Positions 53,511 to 63,674 of a stretch of 64,000 nucleotides of DNA are shown here, piece by piece; the stretch's first letter is position 1, and each line of letters begins with the position of its first letter. The notes under the pieces are model-generated. The model saw only the letters and a list, made by a program, of their open reading frames with translations, was not told where the DNA came from and did not search any database. Source of the stretch: Negativicutes bacterium (lineage in GTDB: Bacteria; Bacillota_C; Negativicutes; Acidaminococcales; Acidaminococcaceae); NCBI GenBank assembly GCA_009930275.1, contig RZYP01000003.1:35971-99970 (forward strand). Direction: 5' to 3'. Position numbers and translations under genes: made by a program.

Positions 53511-53888
53511 TTAAACTACTGTTTGTTTAGTCTCTTTTTCACAGGCATCAGCTTCCTTGATTGTAGCTTTATCATATTCCTGCGCTTCCATTCGTTGCTT
53601 TTGAGTATACATAAGAATTTTATTTTCTTCAGCTAATTTGGAATTTTTATTCTCCAATTCGGCAATCTGCTCTCTCATTTTTTTAAATTGTAGATAATTT
53701 TGTGTCTTCATTTTAAGCAGCCAAAACAATGAAATGATAATTCCCGCCAAAAGCGAACATATGATGACAACTACTAAACTGGTAGAAAACTTCCAAGCCA
53801 TAAAACTAACGTCAACCATCATTGCATTTTGCACTGCAAATAAAGCAACTGCTACGCTCACTACAAGCATTAGTATCAAATATGCCAT
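53511..53888 (-). CDS. LapA domain (DUF1049) membrane protein
   Basis: The ATG at 53888 with CGGAGTG 8 bases upstream gives 125 residues. Two membrane segments (AYLILMLVVSVAVALFAVQN, 2-21, and about 40-60) surround a VDVSFMAWKF hairpin, as in LapA domains. A coiled coil follows (about 65-100, KKMREQIAELENKNSKLAEE) and a polar tail. E. coli LapA helps lipopolysaccharide assembly, but in this lineage the role is not established. It precedes recJ directly. Confidence 0.85.
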   Translation of the reverse strand: MAYLILMLVVSVAVALFAVQNAMMVDVSFMAWKFSTSLVVVIICSLLAGIIISLFWLLKMKTQNYLQFKKMREQIAELENKNSKLAEENKILMYTQKQRMEAQEYDKATIKEADACEKETKQTVV

Positions 53889-53956
53889 GTTATCACTCCG
53901 TTCATATATTATTTCATACATATTCTATTTTTTTCAGCAAAAACCCTTTATTTCAG

Positions 53957-54041
53957 AAAAAAGGCCCAAATATGAAGCATTCACCACAGTTCAAACAGTC
54001 AAAAGATGTCTGAACTTTAGTTTACTTCAAAATTTGGGTCC
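53957..54041 (-). terminator. Elaborate two-stem terminator or structured RNA after secF
   Basis: On the minus strand an outer helix pairs the 17 bases at 54025-54041 with the 15 bases at 53963-53977 (GGcCCAAAT-type arms, with small bulges). Inside it an inner helix pairs AGTTCAGACA (54007-54016) with TGTTTGAACT (53988-53997). The hairpin is followed by TTTTTT (53957-53962). It starts 11 bases after the secF stop codon, so it can end secDF transcripts. The internal loops are larger than a terminator needs, so another role is possible. Confidence 0.65.
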
Positions 54042-54052
54042 TCAAAAAAATA

Positions 54053-54934
54053 TTATTGAGCTGGTTTGAAACGCTCCTTAAAAAATTGCCACATTGGTGC
54101 CGCCAATAATACTGATGTGTAAATACCACTTATAAACCCGACGAACAAAGCAAAGGCAAAATTTTTAATAGTTGGTCCACCATAAATCAAAATAGCAACA
54201 ATGGAAAACAGCGCAGTAACGCTTGTGTATAGAGAACGAGTCATGCACTGCCAAATGCTATTGTCCACTAATTCGAGAAGGCTTTCATTTCTGCGGTGAA
54301 TTTTAAGATTCTCACGAATGCGGTCAAAGATAACTATAGTGCTGTTAACTGAGAAACCAACAATAGTTAATAATGCCGCAATAAAAGATGAATCTACCTC
54401 CAACTGCAAAAACGAGAAGTAGGAAAGAGTAACCGAAACATCGATAACTAAGGCCAATACTGCCGCTACAGCAAACCTGATTTCAAAGCGGAATGTTACA
54501 TATAAAATCATCATTACCCAAGATAACAGAATAGCTAACAGGGCTTGTCTGACAAGTTCTCCGCCAATAGTTGCGCCAACTTTTTCAATACGCTTTACTT
54601 CATAATTACCAAGTTTTTCACCTAAACTTTTTAATACTTCCGCACTTTGTTGATCATTAATAATCCCGGTTCGTATCAATACGCTTTTAGACTCGCTGGC
54701 ACCTTCACTTGTTTCCAGCTGAATAATGCTGTTGCCCAAGTCCTGTTTTTCTAGAACACTTCGAACATCGGAAACAGTTACCGCTTTATCAAATTTAATG
54801 TCAATCAAGCTCCCGCCGGTAAAATCAACTCCGAGGTTAAAGCCTCTTGTTAACATAGACGCAAAACCGCAAATTAGAAAAACAGCTGTTATTGACAGGA
54901 AAATTTTAAAATGCTTTGATATCTGAAATCTCAT
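54053..54934 (-). CDS. secF: Protein translocase subunit SecF
   Basis: SecF works with SecD to drive late steps of Sec-dependent export with the proton motive force. The ATG at 54934 overlaps the secD stop codon (ATGA) and follows AGGAGGTG; this gives 293 residues. An N-terminal membrane segment, the LGVDFTGGSLIDIKF motif (about 32-46), a periplasmic domain and five C-terminal membrane helices are seen, including TVIFSINDTVVVFDRIREN-like VGFSVNSTIVIFDRIRENLK (about 199-218). The usual NDTVV Asp is replaced by NSTIV here, a change seen by eye that may be worth checking. Confidence 0.94.
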   Translation of the reverse strand: MRFQISKHFKIFLSITAVFLICGFASMLTRGFNLGVDFTGGSLIDIKFDKAVTVSDVRSVLEKQDLGNSIIQLETSEGASESKSVLIRTGIINDQQSAEVLKSLGEKLGNYEVKRIEKVGATIGGELVRQALLAILLSWVMMILYVTFRFEIRFAVAAVLALVIDVSVTLSYFSFLQLEVDSSFIAALLTIVGFSVNSTIVIFDRIRENLKIHRRNESLLELVDNSIWQCMTRSLYTSVTALFSIVAILIYGGPTIKNFAFALFVGFISGIYTSVLLAAPMWQFFKERFKPAQ

Positions 54935-56160
54935 TTTGACACCTCCTTGTTTGATTTGCAACCAAAAAAGGAAGGATTTTTCACGACATTACTGGCAATT
55001 AAAAAACGTAACAGCTGTTTGGTAATAGTGATTGCGGAAAACATGCTTAAGGCAACACCTAAAGCTAATGTAACAGCAAACCCTCTTATAGGTCCTGTGC
55101 CCAAATAAAATAGCACAACAGCGGCCATAACAGTAGTTATATTTGAATCGAAAATAGTCAAAAAGGCTTTATCAAAGCCTGATTCCATAGCCGAGCGCAG
55201 TGTTTTTCCTTTTTGTATTTCTTCCTTGAAGCGCTCGAATATCAAAACATTAGCATCAACCGCCATGCCAATAGAAAGTATGATACCAGCAATTCCTGGC
55301 AGTGTTAAAGTTGCATTAAGATATTTCATAGCTAATAGTACTAATAAAATATAAAGTAATAAAGCTGTATCAGCAACCAAACCTGATAAACGGTAAAAAA
55401 GAAGCATGAAGATAAAGACGCATACGGTACCTATACCAAAGGCCTTAATACTCATGTCTTTGGAATCTTGACCCAAAGTAGGTCCAACTGTGCGAGTTTC
55501 CAGCATTTCAACCTTAACCGGCAGGGAACCACTGCGTAGTAAAATAGCAAGATGCTCTGCTTCTTCAACATTCCTTGATCCAGAAATTTGTGCGTTACCT
55601 CCAGTGATTACCTCTTGCACCACTGGACTGGTGAGTACTTCTCCATCAAGCAAAATCGAAATAGGCTTGCCAATATTCTGCGCAGTTAACGACGCAAATT
55701 TTTTAGCACCTTCATCGCTAAATTCCAAGCCAACAACTGCCTGATTATTTTGGGCAACGTGAGCCTTGGAATTTTTAAGATCTTTGCCTGTCAATACCGT
55801 TTTGCCGCTAACATCTTTAAATTCCAGAAGAGCGGTTCTTCCAAGCATAGCGATAGCCTTATCAGGATCTTTTACGCCTGGCAACTCTACAATTATCCGA
55901 TCTTTGCCCTGACGTTGAATGGTAGGCTCAGTCAAACCTAGTTCATTAACACGCCTCTCGATGATTTTAACAACTCGATTAACGGCATCGTCATCGACTT
56001 TTGCGTCTGGCGTATCAACCGCTTGCAAAACAACGTGAGTGCCTCCTTGCAGATCAAGGCCTTGACGTATTGAAAAAGCCACCGGTTTTACGTAAAAAAC
56101 GAAGCCGAGAATGATCGCAAAAGTCATAACCAAAAACTTGGTCATACTATTCCATCTCAA
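54931..56160 (-). CDS. secD: Protein translocase subunit SecD
   Basis: The start is a TTG at 56160, with GGAGGAG 6 bases upstream, giving 409 residues; the TTG at 56175 overlaps that site. The signature IRQGLDLQGGTHVVLQAVDT (about 28-47) marks the first periplasmic region, followed by the P1 domain with LPGVKDPDKAIAMLG and five C-terminal membrane segments, with the conserved GIAGIILSIGMAVDANVLIF and ERFKEEI (about 287-313). The length is short compared with E. coli SecD but normal for Firmicutes. It forms an operon with secF. Confidence 0.95.
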   Translation of the reverse strand: MRWNSMTKFLVMTFAIILGFVFYVKPVAFSIRQGLDLQGGTHVVLQAVDTPDAKVDDDAVNRVVKIIERRVNELGLTEPTIQRQGKDRIIVELPGVKDPDKAIAMLGRTALLEFKDVSGKTVLTGKDLKNSKAHVAQNNQAVVGLEFSDEGAKKFASLTAQNIGKPISILLDGEVLTSPVVQEVITGGNAQISGSRNVEEAEHLAILLRSGSLPVKVEMLETRTVGPTLGQDSKDMSIKAFGIGTVCVFIFMLLFYRLSGLVADTALLLYILLVLLAMKYLNATLTLPGIAGIILSIGMAVDANVLIFERFKEEIQKGKTLRSAMESGFDKAFLTIFDSNITTVMAAVVLFYLGTGPIRGFAVTLALGVALSMFSAITITKQLLRFLIASNVVKNPSFFGCKSNKEVSK

Positions 56161-56183
56161 ATTTGTCTCCTCCAATCAATTTT

Positions 56184-56281
56184 AACGAGCAGATAGTAAT
56201 TAATGAATTAATTATAATTCATTAATTGGGCAATCGACACTACACCATATTCTCTATAATAAAGTCTTCTGTATGCTCGTT
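56184..56281 (-). promoter_or_regulatory. Nested inverted repeats between yajC and secD, candidate leader RNA
   Basis: AACGAGCA (56184-56191 as plus-strand text) and TGCTCGTT (56274-56281) are perfect complements that would close a 98-base region. Inside it a perfect 13-base inverted repeat, AATTAATGAATTA (56198-56210) and TAATTCATTAATT (56215-56227), surrounds ATTA. There is no T run, so it is not a normal terminator. The region lies just upstream of the secD ribosome-binding site. A regulatory role is inference. Confidence 0.45.
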
Positions 56282-56306
56282 GCCGTAAAACCAATATAAT
56301 TAAATT

Positions 56307-56615
56307 TTAATTACTTGCCATCTCTTGCTTCGTCTGATCCTGAAAACGACTAATTGCGGTAAGATCAAAATCAATTTTAACATTTTCCGCAACAATTAAT
56401 GTTACTTTTGATTTGTTGACTGCTGCAACAATACCATGAATCCCACCAATGGTAATAACTTTGTCGCCCTTCTTAACAGCATTTAACATTTGTTCCCGCT
56501 TTTTCTGTTCCTTCTTCTGGGGACGATAGAGCATAAAGTAAAAAATCAAAGCCATAGCTACAAATGGCCAGTACGTAAGGACAGCGGTCAAAAAACCACC
56601 TGACATTCCCTCCAT
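56307..56615 (-). CDS. yajC: Preprotein translocase subunit YajC
   Basis: YajC is a small single-span protein associated with SecDF. The ATG at 56615 with GGAGGTG upstream gives 102 residues. A membrane segment (LTAVLTYWPFVAMALIFYFM, about 9-28) is followed by LYRPQKKEQKKREQMLNAVK and GDKVITIGGIHGIVAAV (about 49-65), the family core. It is followed by secD and secF across a 146-base gap with inverted repeats, and preceded by tgt, the common queA-tgt-yajC-secDF order. Confidence 0.94.
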   Translation of the reverse strand: MEGMSGGFLTAVLTYWPFVAMALIFYFMLYRPQKKEQKKREQMLNAVKKGDKVITIGGIHGIVAAVNKSKVTLIVAENVKIDFDLTAISRFQDQTKQEMASN

Positions 56616-56683
56616 AATTTGACACCTCCAATTAATATACAAACAAAATAAATATTCGGCGATTTGATCAAAAATCCTGCTAA

Positions 56684-57808
<1,125 letters not shown>

Positions 57809-58825
57809 TTATCTTATAAACATAGCATCGCCAAAACTGAAAAACCTATATTTTTCTTTTACGGCAATTTCATAGGATCGAAGCATAATTTCTCTGTTTG
57901 AAAGCGCTGAAACCAGCATCAGCAAAGTGCTTTGCGGTAAATGAAAATTTGTTATCAATGCTTCCACAAAGCGGAATTTATAACCAGGATATATAAAAAT
58001 GTTAGTCCAATTGCTGCCAGACTGTATCACTCCTGACGAACCAGCCGCTTCCAAAGTTCTCACCGCCGTGGTCCCAACAGCTACGATTCTTCTTCCCATG
58101 GTCTTTGCTTCGTTAATTTTTCGAGCTGTTTCCGGGCTAATATGATAAAACTCCCTGTGCATTACATGGTCATCAATATTCTCTGCGCTAACCGGTCTGA
58201 AAGTGCCTAGACCAACATGTAAAGTTACAAAAACTTCCTCAGCACCAATTTTTTTGATTTTGTCCATCAGCTGCGGTGTAAAGTGGAGCCCTGCAGTTGG
58301 TGCCGCCGCTGATCCCTTTTCCCGCGAATAAACGGTCTGATAACGCTCCTTATCTTCTAATGGTGCAGTAATATAAGGAGGTAGAGGCGTCTCGCCCAAC
58401 CGATCTAATATTTCTTCAAATGCACCAACAAAATCAAATCTGATAACTCTTCCGCCAAAATCAGTATTACTGACGATCTCACAAGTTAGCTCCGAACTGA
58501 AAATTACCTTTGAACCAACACGCAGTTTTTTACCTGGTTTGACCAACGCTTCCCAGTCAGTATTGTTTATCCTGCTCAACAAAAGCACTTCAACGCGAGC
58601 GCCGGTATCTTTCACGCCGTGAAGTCTTGCCGGTATTACCCTTGTATCGTTAAAGACAAGCAGATCATCTGCACGCAGAAAGTCACAAATGTCATAGAAG
58701 TGTTTGTGCTCTATTTCTCCAGTATTTTTATCAACCACCATAAGACGCGAATGGTCCCGCGGTTCCATCGGATGCTGTGCAATCAGTTCTGGCGGCAAAT
58801 CATAGTCAAAATCTTTAACCTGCAT
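57809..58825 (-). CDS. queA: S-adenosylmethionine:tRNA ribosyltransferase-isomerase QueA
   Basis: QueA transfers the ribosyl part of SAM to preQ1-tRNA to give epoxyqueuosine. The 338-residue product begins [20 protein letters not shown] with RDHSRLMV, the family start. [18 protein letters not shown] (about 53-70), [16 protein letters not shown] (about 171-186), [10 protein letters not shown] (about 203-212) and [16 protein letters not shown] (about 292-307) are all diagnostic. The length is normal. It lies 12 bases upstream of tgt and 12 bases after the SpoIID-like gene. Confidence 0.97.
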   Translation of the reverse strand: MQVKDFDYDLPPELIAQHPMEPRDHSRLMVVDKNTGEIEHKHFYDICDFLRADDLLVFNDTRVIPARLHGVKDTGARVEVLLLSRINNTDWEALVKPGKKLRVGSKVIFSSELTCEIVSNTDFGGRVIRFDFVGAFEEILDRLGETPLPPYITAPLEDKERYQTVYSREKGSAAAPTAGLHFTPQLMDKIKKIGAEEVFVTLHVGLGTFRPVSAENIDDHVMHREFYHISPETARKINEAKTMGRRIVAVGTTAVRTLEAAGSSGVIQSGSNWTNIFIYPGYKFRFVEALITNFHLPQSTLLMLVSALSNREIMLRSYEIAVKEKYRFFSFGDAMFIR

Positions 58826-58837
58826 TTTTCTACCACC

Positions 58838-60154
58838 TTAATATATTTTTTCAATTTTTACATTTGTATAATAGTGCGCAAGAATTGTTTTGTAATAATC
58901 CCCGCTTTTTTTAGGGGCCGCAAGTGCCATGCCTCTGGCTCCCCACTGACTAAGTCCCAGACCATGTCCCCAGCCTTGGCCTTTAATGATAATCTTTTCG
59001 TTTTCATTACCTGTAATGAGCCGTAAATCCTCAAAACCTCTTAAATAGGCTGGTTTCGATGGTTCTGTCGTTTTAACAGGTATTTTTTTCTTGCTTATCT
59101 CATTACCGTAAACATCCAATACCGGTACCTCGATAAATTCAGGGATATTGCTCACAACTGCTATATCGAACAAAGTACTCGACAACTGTAAAACGGTTCT
59201 AACCTTACTGCCATCCAACGCAACCTCGCCGACATCTCCCAAAAAAGTAATTCTCAATACCCTGCCTGATACGCCTCGGTCGTTTTCTTTTACAGGTGGC
59301 GCTTTTAGTTGAGATAGCTTGATTGACTTTAATTTCCCAATATGATAACCGGCCTGCTTGAGCAGATTTTCTAACTCACTTGCAGTAAACCTTTTTTCCC
59401 AGCTATACTTTGGCGATTCCTGATCAAAATCCGAAACTGCTCTAAGATATGGAACATATGTGCCCCAAACATTTTCACTGTTTTCAGTGTAACCACCGCT
59501 ACAGCTGTGGTAATAGGCCTCTATTGGTTTTCCGGCATATGTTAACACTACGCCTCTTGTTGCATCAATCTGTTTATTTGTAGCAGCATGTTCCGCTTCT
59601 ATTCCTCCATAAACCTGTCCTAACTCATTTGCCCTGATATCAAAACCGGTATTTGTCTTTTTTCCTATACAGGAAATTGCAAATGAGCGTGCCGCTACTG
59701 TTTGCGCTTTTATTGCCTCTTCGGGCCACAGTGGCATTACTTCTTTTGCTATAACACCATACAAATATTGCTCTATAGGTAAAATGTTACACACAATAAG
59801 CGTCTTTTTATCCGCATTTACTTTTACTAAAATTTTTCCGCGATAGCTTTTTCGATTAATTTGTATTGGCTTACTTGATTCTTTGGCTACCAATTCTATT
59901 TCAAAAGCATTTAATATTTTCCCGTCTATTACAAGTTTACCGTCTTTAACACTGACAAAAGTTTTCTTAGGACCGAAAGAAACACCTTCGTTCCCTGGTA
60001 TGGCCAAAGCCTGGAACTCATTCTCTGATGCAATTTCAGCAGAAAACTGGTTAACAACCAAGGCAACGTTTATATCAGGGCCCAAAGAAGCTGCGGACAC
60101 AGTATTAAAACAAAAGAAAAAACAAAAACACACGCCTATGATAGCTTTTAACAT
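58838..60154 (-). CDS. SpoIID/LytB domain protein
   Basis: The 438-residue product starts with a signal peptide (MLKAIIGVCFCFFFCFNTVS then AASLG), so it acts outside the membrane. The SpoIID catalytic core is visible: LPIEQYLYGVIAKEVMPLWP (about 126-145, with the active Glu) followed by EAIKAQTVAARSFAIS, then AYYHSCSGGYTENSENVWGT (about 214-233) and GQGWGHGLGLSQWGARGMAL (about 393-412). SpoIID is a lytic transglycosylase acting on denuded glycan during engulfment. In non-sporulating relatives the domain is called a LytB-like amidase enhancer. It sits between queH and queA, apart from any sporulation operon. Confidence 0.92.
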   Translation of the reverse strand: MLKAIIGVCFCFFFCFNTVSAASLGPDINVALVVNQFSAEIASENEFQALAIPGNEGVSFGPKKTFVSVKDGKLVIDGKILNAFEIELVAKESSKPIQINRKSYRGKILVKVNADKKTLIVCNILPIEQYLYGVIAKEVMPLWPEEAIKAQTVAARSFAISCIGKKTNTGFDIRANELGQVYGGIEAEHAATNKQIDATRGVVLTYAGKPIEAYYHSCSGGYTENSENVWGTYVPYLRAVSDFDQESPKYSWEKRFTASELENLLKQAGYHIGKLKSIKLSQLKAPPVKENDRGVSGRVLRITFLGDVGEVALDGSKVRTVLQLSSTLFDIAVVSNIPEFIEVPVLDVYGNEISKKKIPVKTTEPSKPAYLRGFEDLRLITGNENEKIIIKGQGWGHGLGLSQWGARGMALAAPKKSGDYYKTILAHYYTNVKIEKIY

Positions 60155-60175
60155 TTAATTACCCCATTTGACGAA

Positions 60176-60718
60176 CTATTGAGACTTCGGCTTTTTTTCA
60201 TAACGATCTCTCTCACTAAAAACACACCCACAATATGGTTGCCTATACATTTCGAGTTCCTTGCTTACGTCAACGCCTTCCTGATACCCATTACGATAAT
60301 CTTCATAATAAAAAGGAATACCAACCTTGGCCGCAATTTCCTCGGCGATTAGCTTTATTAAATCATGTTTTTGGTATGGACTTACTAAAAGCGATGTAGA
60401 AAATGCTTCAAAATTATTTTCTTTTGCATAAATAGCTGTTTTCTCAAGTCTAACGCGATAGCAGTAGGCGCAACGTACTGTCGGCTCTTCCAACATACCT
60501 CTTACGCATTCTTCCAAAGGATAATTCTTGTCAACAATCAAGTTATATTTTTTCAACGCTGCATATTCGCACAAAGTATTCAGTCTTCTCTTAAATTCTT
60601 TATAAGGATGAATGTTAGGATTGAAATAATATAGACTAAATGCGTGTCCTTCCTCTGCTAAGCGCATCGCGGGGAAAATTGAACATGGTCCGCAACAAGT
60701 GTGCAATAATATCTTCAT
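60176..60718 (-). CDS. queH: Epoxyqueuosine reductase QueH
   Basis: QueH is the alternative enzyme to QueG that reduces epoxyqueuosine to queuosine. The 180-residue product (DUF208) has the conserved N-terminal HTCCGPCSIF (about 7-16), NPNIHPYKEFKRRL (about 33-46), a central VRCAYCYRVRLEKTA (about 80-94) and SPYQKHDLIK (about 112-121), and a late YCGCVFSERDR (about 162-172). The cysteines bind an Fe-S cluster and an additional metal in a studied homologue. With queA and tgt this gives the last steps of queuosine synthesis in one cluster. The preQ1 genes are not seen. Confidence 0.94.
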   Translation of the reverse strand: MKILLHTCCGPCSIFPAMRLAEEGHAFSLYYFNPNIHPYKEFKRRLNTLCEYAALKKYNLIVDKNYPLEECVRGMLEEPTVRCAYCYRVRLEKTAIYAKENNFEAFSTSLLVSPYQKHDLIKLIAEEIAAKVGIPFYYEDYRNGYQEGVDVSKELEMYRQPYCGCVFSERDRYEKKPKSQ

Positions 60719-60724
60719 TGATCG

Positions 60725-61732
60725 TCACTCCTTATCCGGAAACGGCAAACCTAAATATTTATAAGTTTCACATGTTGCCATTCTGCCCCTTGGCGTCCTT
60801 TGCAATAAACCCAGCTGCATCAAATAAGGTTCATATACATCCTCAATTGTATCTGTTTCCTCACTAATAGCAGCAGCAATTGTTTCTATGCCGACAGGAC
60901 CACCGCCAAATATTTTTACTATGGTTTCCAGTATTCTTTTATCATTTCTATCTAAGCCCAATCTATCAACTTCAAGCCTTGACAACGCCTCCTGAGCAAT
61001 TTCAGCATTTATTTCTGAGCTCTCAAACACCTGGGCAAAGTCCCTGACTCTTTTAAGTAGTCTATTGGCAACGCGAGGGGTCCCTCTGGACCTGCGCGCT
61101 ATTTCATTTGCACCTTCCTGGTCAATAGCTACTCCTAAAATTTCAGCGGCTCGTGTAATAATCATTTTTAATTCCTGGGGTTGATAAAACTCTAAACGAC
61201 AAAGAACACCAAAACGGTCTCGCAGAGGTGCCGCAATAGCGCCAGCACGTGTTGTCGCACCTATCAGGGTAAAACGCGGCAAATCCAAGCGCACAGAACG
61301 GGCGCTTGGGCCTTTTCCAATAATGATATCAAGCGCGAAATCTTCCATTGCGGAGTAAAGGACTTCCTCAACAGTTTTTGAAAGCCGATGAATCTCATCG
61401 ATAAATAATACATCATTGTCTCCAAGATTCGTCAAAATTGCAGCCAAATCCCCCTGCCTCTCAATGGCAGGCCCGGATGTAATTCTAATATTAACATTAA
61501 GCTCATTGGCAATTATATTGGCAAGAGTTGTCTTCCCAAGACCAGGAGGTCCAAAGAGAAGAACATGATCCAAAGCCTCTTTACGTGCTGCGGCAGCCTT
61601 TATAAAAACAGACATATTCTTTTTAACTTGTTCCTGGCCAATATATTCTGATAAGCGGCGGGGACGTAAGCTATACTGCCATTCATCAGCAGATTGTTCC
61701 TGACCGGTTATGATTCTGTCTTCTTCGTTCAT
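60725..61732 (-). CDS. ruvB: Holliday junction branch migration helicase RuvB
   Basis: RuvB is the AAA+ motor of the RuvABC resolvasome. The 335-residue product has [19 protein letters not shown] (about 29), Walker [21 protein letters not shown] (about 58-77), Walker [11 protein letters not shown] (about 107-116), sensor 1 [10 protein letters not shown], the arginine-finger region APLRDRFGV, and a winged-helix end with [20 protein letters not shown]. It shares one base with the ruvA stop region, so it is translationally coupled. The following gene is queH. Confidence 0.97.
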   Translation of the reverse strand: MNEEDRIITGQEQSADEWQYSLRPRRLSEYIGQEQVKKNMSVFIKAAAARKEALDHVLLFGPPGLGKTTLANIIANELNVNIRITSGPAIERQGDLAAILTNLGDNDVLFIDEIHRLSKTVEEVLYSAMEDFALDIIIGKGPSARSVRLDLPRFTLIGATTRAGAIAAPLRDRFGVLCRLEFYQPQELKMIITRAAEILGVAIDQEGANEIARRSRGTPRVANRLLKRVRDFAQVFESSEINAEIAQEALSRLEVDRLGLDRNDKRILETIVKIFGGGPVGIETIAAAISEETDTIEDVYEPYLMQLGLLQRTPRGRMATCETYKYLGLPFPDKE

Positions 61733-62337
61733 TATTTCCTCCCAGCCATATTTTTCAAGGCCTGTCGAATAATAGTCTCGGTGCTTAGTTCGCTACAATT
61801 TGGGATTGCCTTAACAACGGGATATATCTCCGTATTGCTATAACCTAAGGTCCTTAGGGCTTCTATGGCTTCGCTTGTAGCATTATTATCTGCGCCATCG
61901 ATAGAACTGATACTCTCAACATCATCAAATCCATCCGAAGTTTCAACTTTATCCTTTAGTTCAAGTATTAATCTTTCAGCCATTTTCTTACCAATTCCTG
62001 GAAGTTTTGTCAATACTTTCAGATCCCTATTCTTTATTGCCAGATAAAAAGCGTCAGGCTTAACCGCAGAAAGAACCCCCATGGCAACTCTGGGCCCAAC
62101 ACCACTAACAGATGTCAGTTGTAAAAACAATTGGTAGTACTCTTGCGTAAGGAAGCCATACAGGAGGATTGCATCTTCTCTGACCGACATATATGTAAAA
62201 ACGCGAACTTCCTGTCCAATTTTTATTTGCGACAAACTAATAGCAGGCATAAATACCCGAAAGCCAATCCCATTGTTTTCCAGCAGACAATGATCCGCCG
62301 CTAAATGAGATATATTGCCTTTTAAAGATCCAATCAT
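61732..62337 (-). CDS. ruvA: Holliday junction branch migration protein RuvA
   Basis: RuvA binds the four-way junction and recruits RuvB. The ATG at 62337 overlaps the ruvC stop codon (ATGA), giving 201 residues. It begins [12 protein letters not shown]; domain I is followed by [20 protein letters not shown] with [11 protein letters not shown] (HhH, about 65-95) and [20 protein letters not shown] (about 108-127), then a flexible linker and domain III ([20 protein letters not shown]) that contacts RuvB. The length is normal. Confidence 0.96.
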   Translation of the reverse strand: MIGSLKGNISHLAADHCLLENNGIGFRVFMPAISLSQIKIGQEVRVFTYMSVREDAILLYGFLTQEYYQLFLQLTSVSGVGPRVAMGVLSAVKPDAFYLAIKNRDLKVLTKLPGIGKKMAERLILELKDKVETSDGFDDVESISSIDGADNNATSEAIEALRTLGYSNTEIYPVVKAIPNCSELSTETIIRQALKNMAGRK

Positions 62338-62831
62338 ATTCTCAACTCCTGCCTGATTCTGGTTGTTGCAGAGTGAAGTCCGCAAATTGCGACAGCTAAT
62401 GCATCCGCAACATCATCTGGTTTTGGCTTCGTCCTTATATTAAGCAACTTTTGCACCATAAAGGTAACTTGCTCTTTATCCGCTCCGCCATACCCAACAA
62501 CTGACTGTTTTATTTGTATAGGCGTATATTCAACTACCGGGATGTCCCTATTTGCAGCTGTTAGCAAAATGACGCCTCTTGCCTGTCCAACGCTTATAGC
62601 CGTCGTTACATTACGGTTAAAGAACAATTGTTCGACAGACATTATATCCGGTCTGTATTCGTCAAGCAGAGATGTTAACTCTTCATAAATTATTTTCAGT
62701 CTGAGTTCCGGTTTAACATCCTTATCGGTAAAAATTGCACCGTATTTAATTGGTGTTAAACGATTGCCTTCTAATTTTACAACTCCATAACCGCATATGG
62801 CTGTTCCTGGGTCAATACCAATAGCTAGCAT
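62334..62831 (-). CDS. ruvC: Crossover junction endodeoxyribonuclease RuvC
   Basis: RuvC is the dimeric resolvase that cuts Holliday junctions. The 165-residue product has all four acidic positions in the expected contexts: GIDPGTAICGYG (about 5-16), SVEQLFFNRNVTTA (about 66-79), and KPDDVADALAVAICG (about 137-151, two Asp). YTPIQIKQSVVGYGGADKEQ (about 103-122) is also conserved. It is the first gene of ruvC-ruvA-ruvB and follows the yebC terminator. No strong promoter is seen in the 20-base gap, so read-through from yebC may matter. Confidence 0.97.
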   Translation of the reverse strand: MLAIGIDPGTAICGYGVVKLEGNRLTPIKYGAIFTDKDVKPELRLKIIYEELTSLLDEYRPDIMSVEQLFFNRNVTTAISVGQARGVILLTAANRDIPVVEYTPIQIKQSVVGYGGADKEQVTFMVQKLLNIRTKPKPDDVADALAVAICGLHSATTRIRQELRI

Positions 62832-62849
62832 GTCTTCCTCTCTTTCTTA

Positions 62850-62873
62850 GAAAAAAAAACAGGCATAAGCCTG
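62850..62873 (-). terminator. Intrinsic terminator after yebC
   Basis: CAGGC (62860-62864) pairs with GCCTG (62869-62873) around ATAA, and the minus strand continues with nine T residues. It lies directly after the yebC stop codon. The stem is short, so termination may be partial. Confidence 0.75.
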
Positions 62874-62876
62874 CTT

Positions 62877-63614
62877 TTATTCTTCTTCATCCGGTAAGTC
62901 TGCGTTTGTAAAAACATCCTGAACGTCGTCTAAGTCTTCCAATGCATCTAAAAGCTTTTGCACCTTTGCAGCATCTTCTGGACTAAGTTCGGCCATAGTA
63001 TCCGGAATCATAGAAATTTCAGACATCATTACCGCCACATTATTGTCAGCTAAAACTTTTTCAACAGCTTCAAAATCTTCGGGGTTAGTCGTAATCTCAA
63101 AAGCGCCGTCTTCTGATTTTATGTCCTCAGCACCTGCATCTAGTACAATCATCATCAAATCTTCTTCATTATAACCAGCATCCGCGTCAATTGCAAAAAC
63201 ACCTTTACGTTTGAACATCCAGCCTACGCAACCGGTTTCACCAAGATTGCCACCATGCTTGGAAAATAAATGACGAACATCTGCAGCTGTCCTGTTTCTG
63301 TTATCAGTCAAAGCATCAACCATAATAGCAACCCCGGCAGGACCATAACCTTCATAGGTAATTTCTTCATAATTAGAACCATCTTGGGCTCCTGCGCCTT
63401 TTTGAATGGCACGTTGAATATTATCTTTTGGCACATTATTAGCTTTAGCCTTTGCTAATGCCAGTTTTAGTTTCATATTACCAGTTACTTCAGGTCCACC
63501 CATCCGTACTGCTATAGTAATTTCACGGCTAATTTTAGTTGTAATTTTACCGCGAAGAGCATCCGTTTTCCCTTTTTTATTTTTAATGTTTGCCCATTTA
63601 GAATGTCCTGACAT
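62877..63614 (-). CDS. YebC/PmpR family translation or transcription factor
   Basis: The 245-residue product starts MSGHSKWANIKNKKGKTDAL, the family signature, and contains RAIQKGAGAQDGSNYEEITY with EGYGPAGVAIMVDALTDNRN, RTAADVRHLFSKHGGNLGET and GCVGWMFKRKG (about 66-133). YebC proteins were long annotated as transcription regulators. Recent work on relatives indicates a role in relieving ribosome stalling on proline stretches, so EF-P in the same window may have a partner here. It precedes ruvCAB, its usual neighbourhood, and has its own promoter. Confidence 0.95.
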   Translation of the reverse strand: MSGHSKWANIKNKKGKTDALRGKITTKISREITIAVRMGGPEVTGNMKLKLALAKAKANNVPKDNIQRAIQKGAGAQDGSNYEEITYEGYGPAGVAIMVDALTDNRNRTAADVRHLFSKHGGNLGETGCVGWMFKRKGVFAIDADAGYNEEDLMMIVLDAGAEDIKSEDGAFEITTNPEDFEAVEKVLADNNVAVMMSEISMIPDTMAELSPEDAAKVQKLLDALEDLDDVQDVFTNADLPDEEE

Positions 63615-63645
63615 CTATACTCCCCCTAATAATGAACTACACTAT

Positions 63646-63674
63646 ATGCTAACATATTATTTGTGCTTTTGCAA
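63646..63674 (-). promoter_or_regulatory. Sigma-A-type promoter of yebC
   Basis: On the minus strand TTGCAA (63669-63674) and TAGCAT (63646-63651) are spaced by 17 bases, each matching 4 of 6 consensus positions. It lies 31 bases upstream of the yebC ATG, which is preceded by a GGGGGAG ribosome-binding site. Confidence 0.55.
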
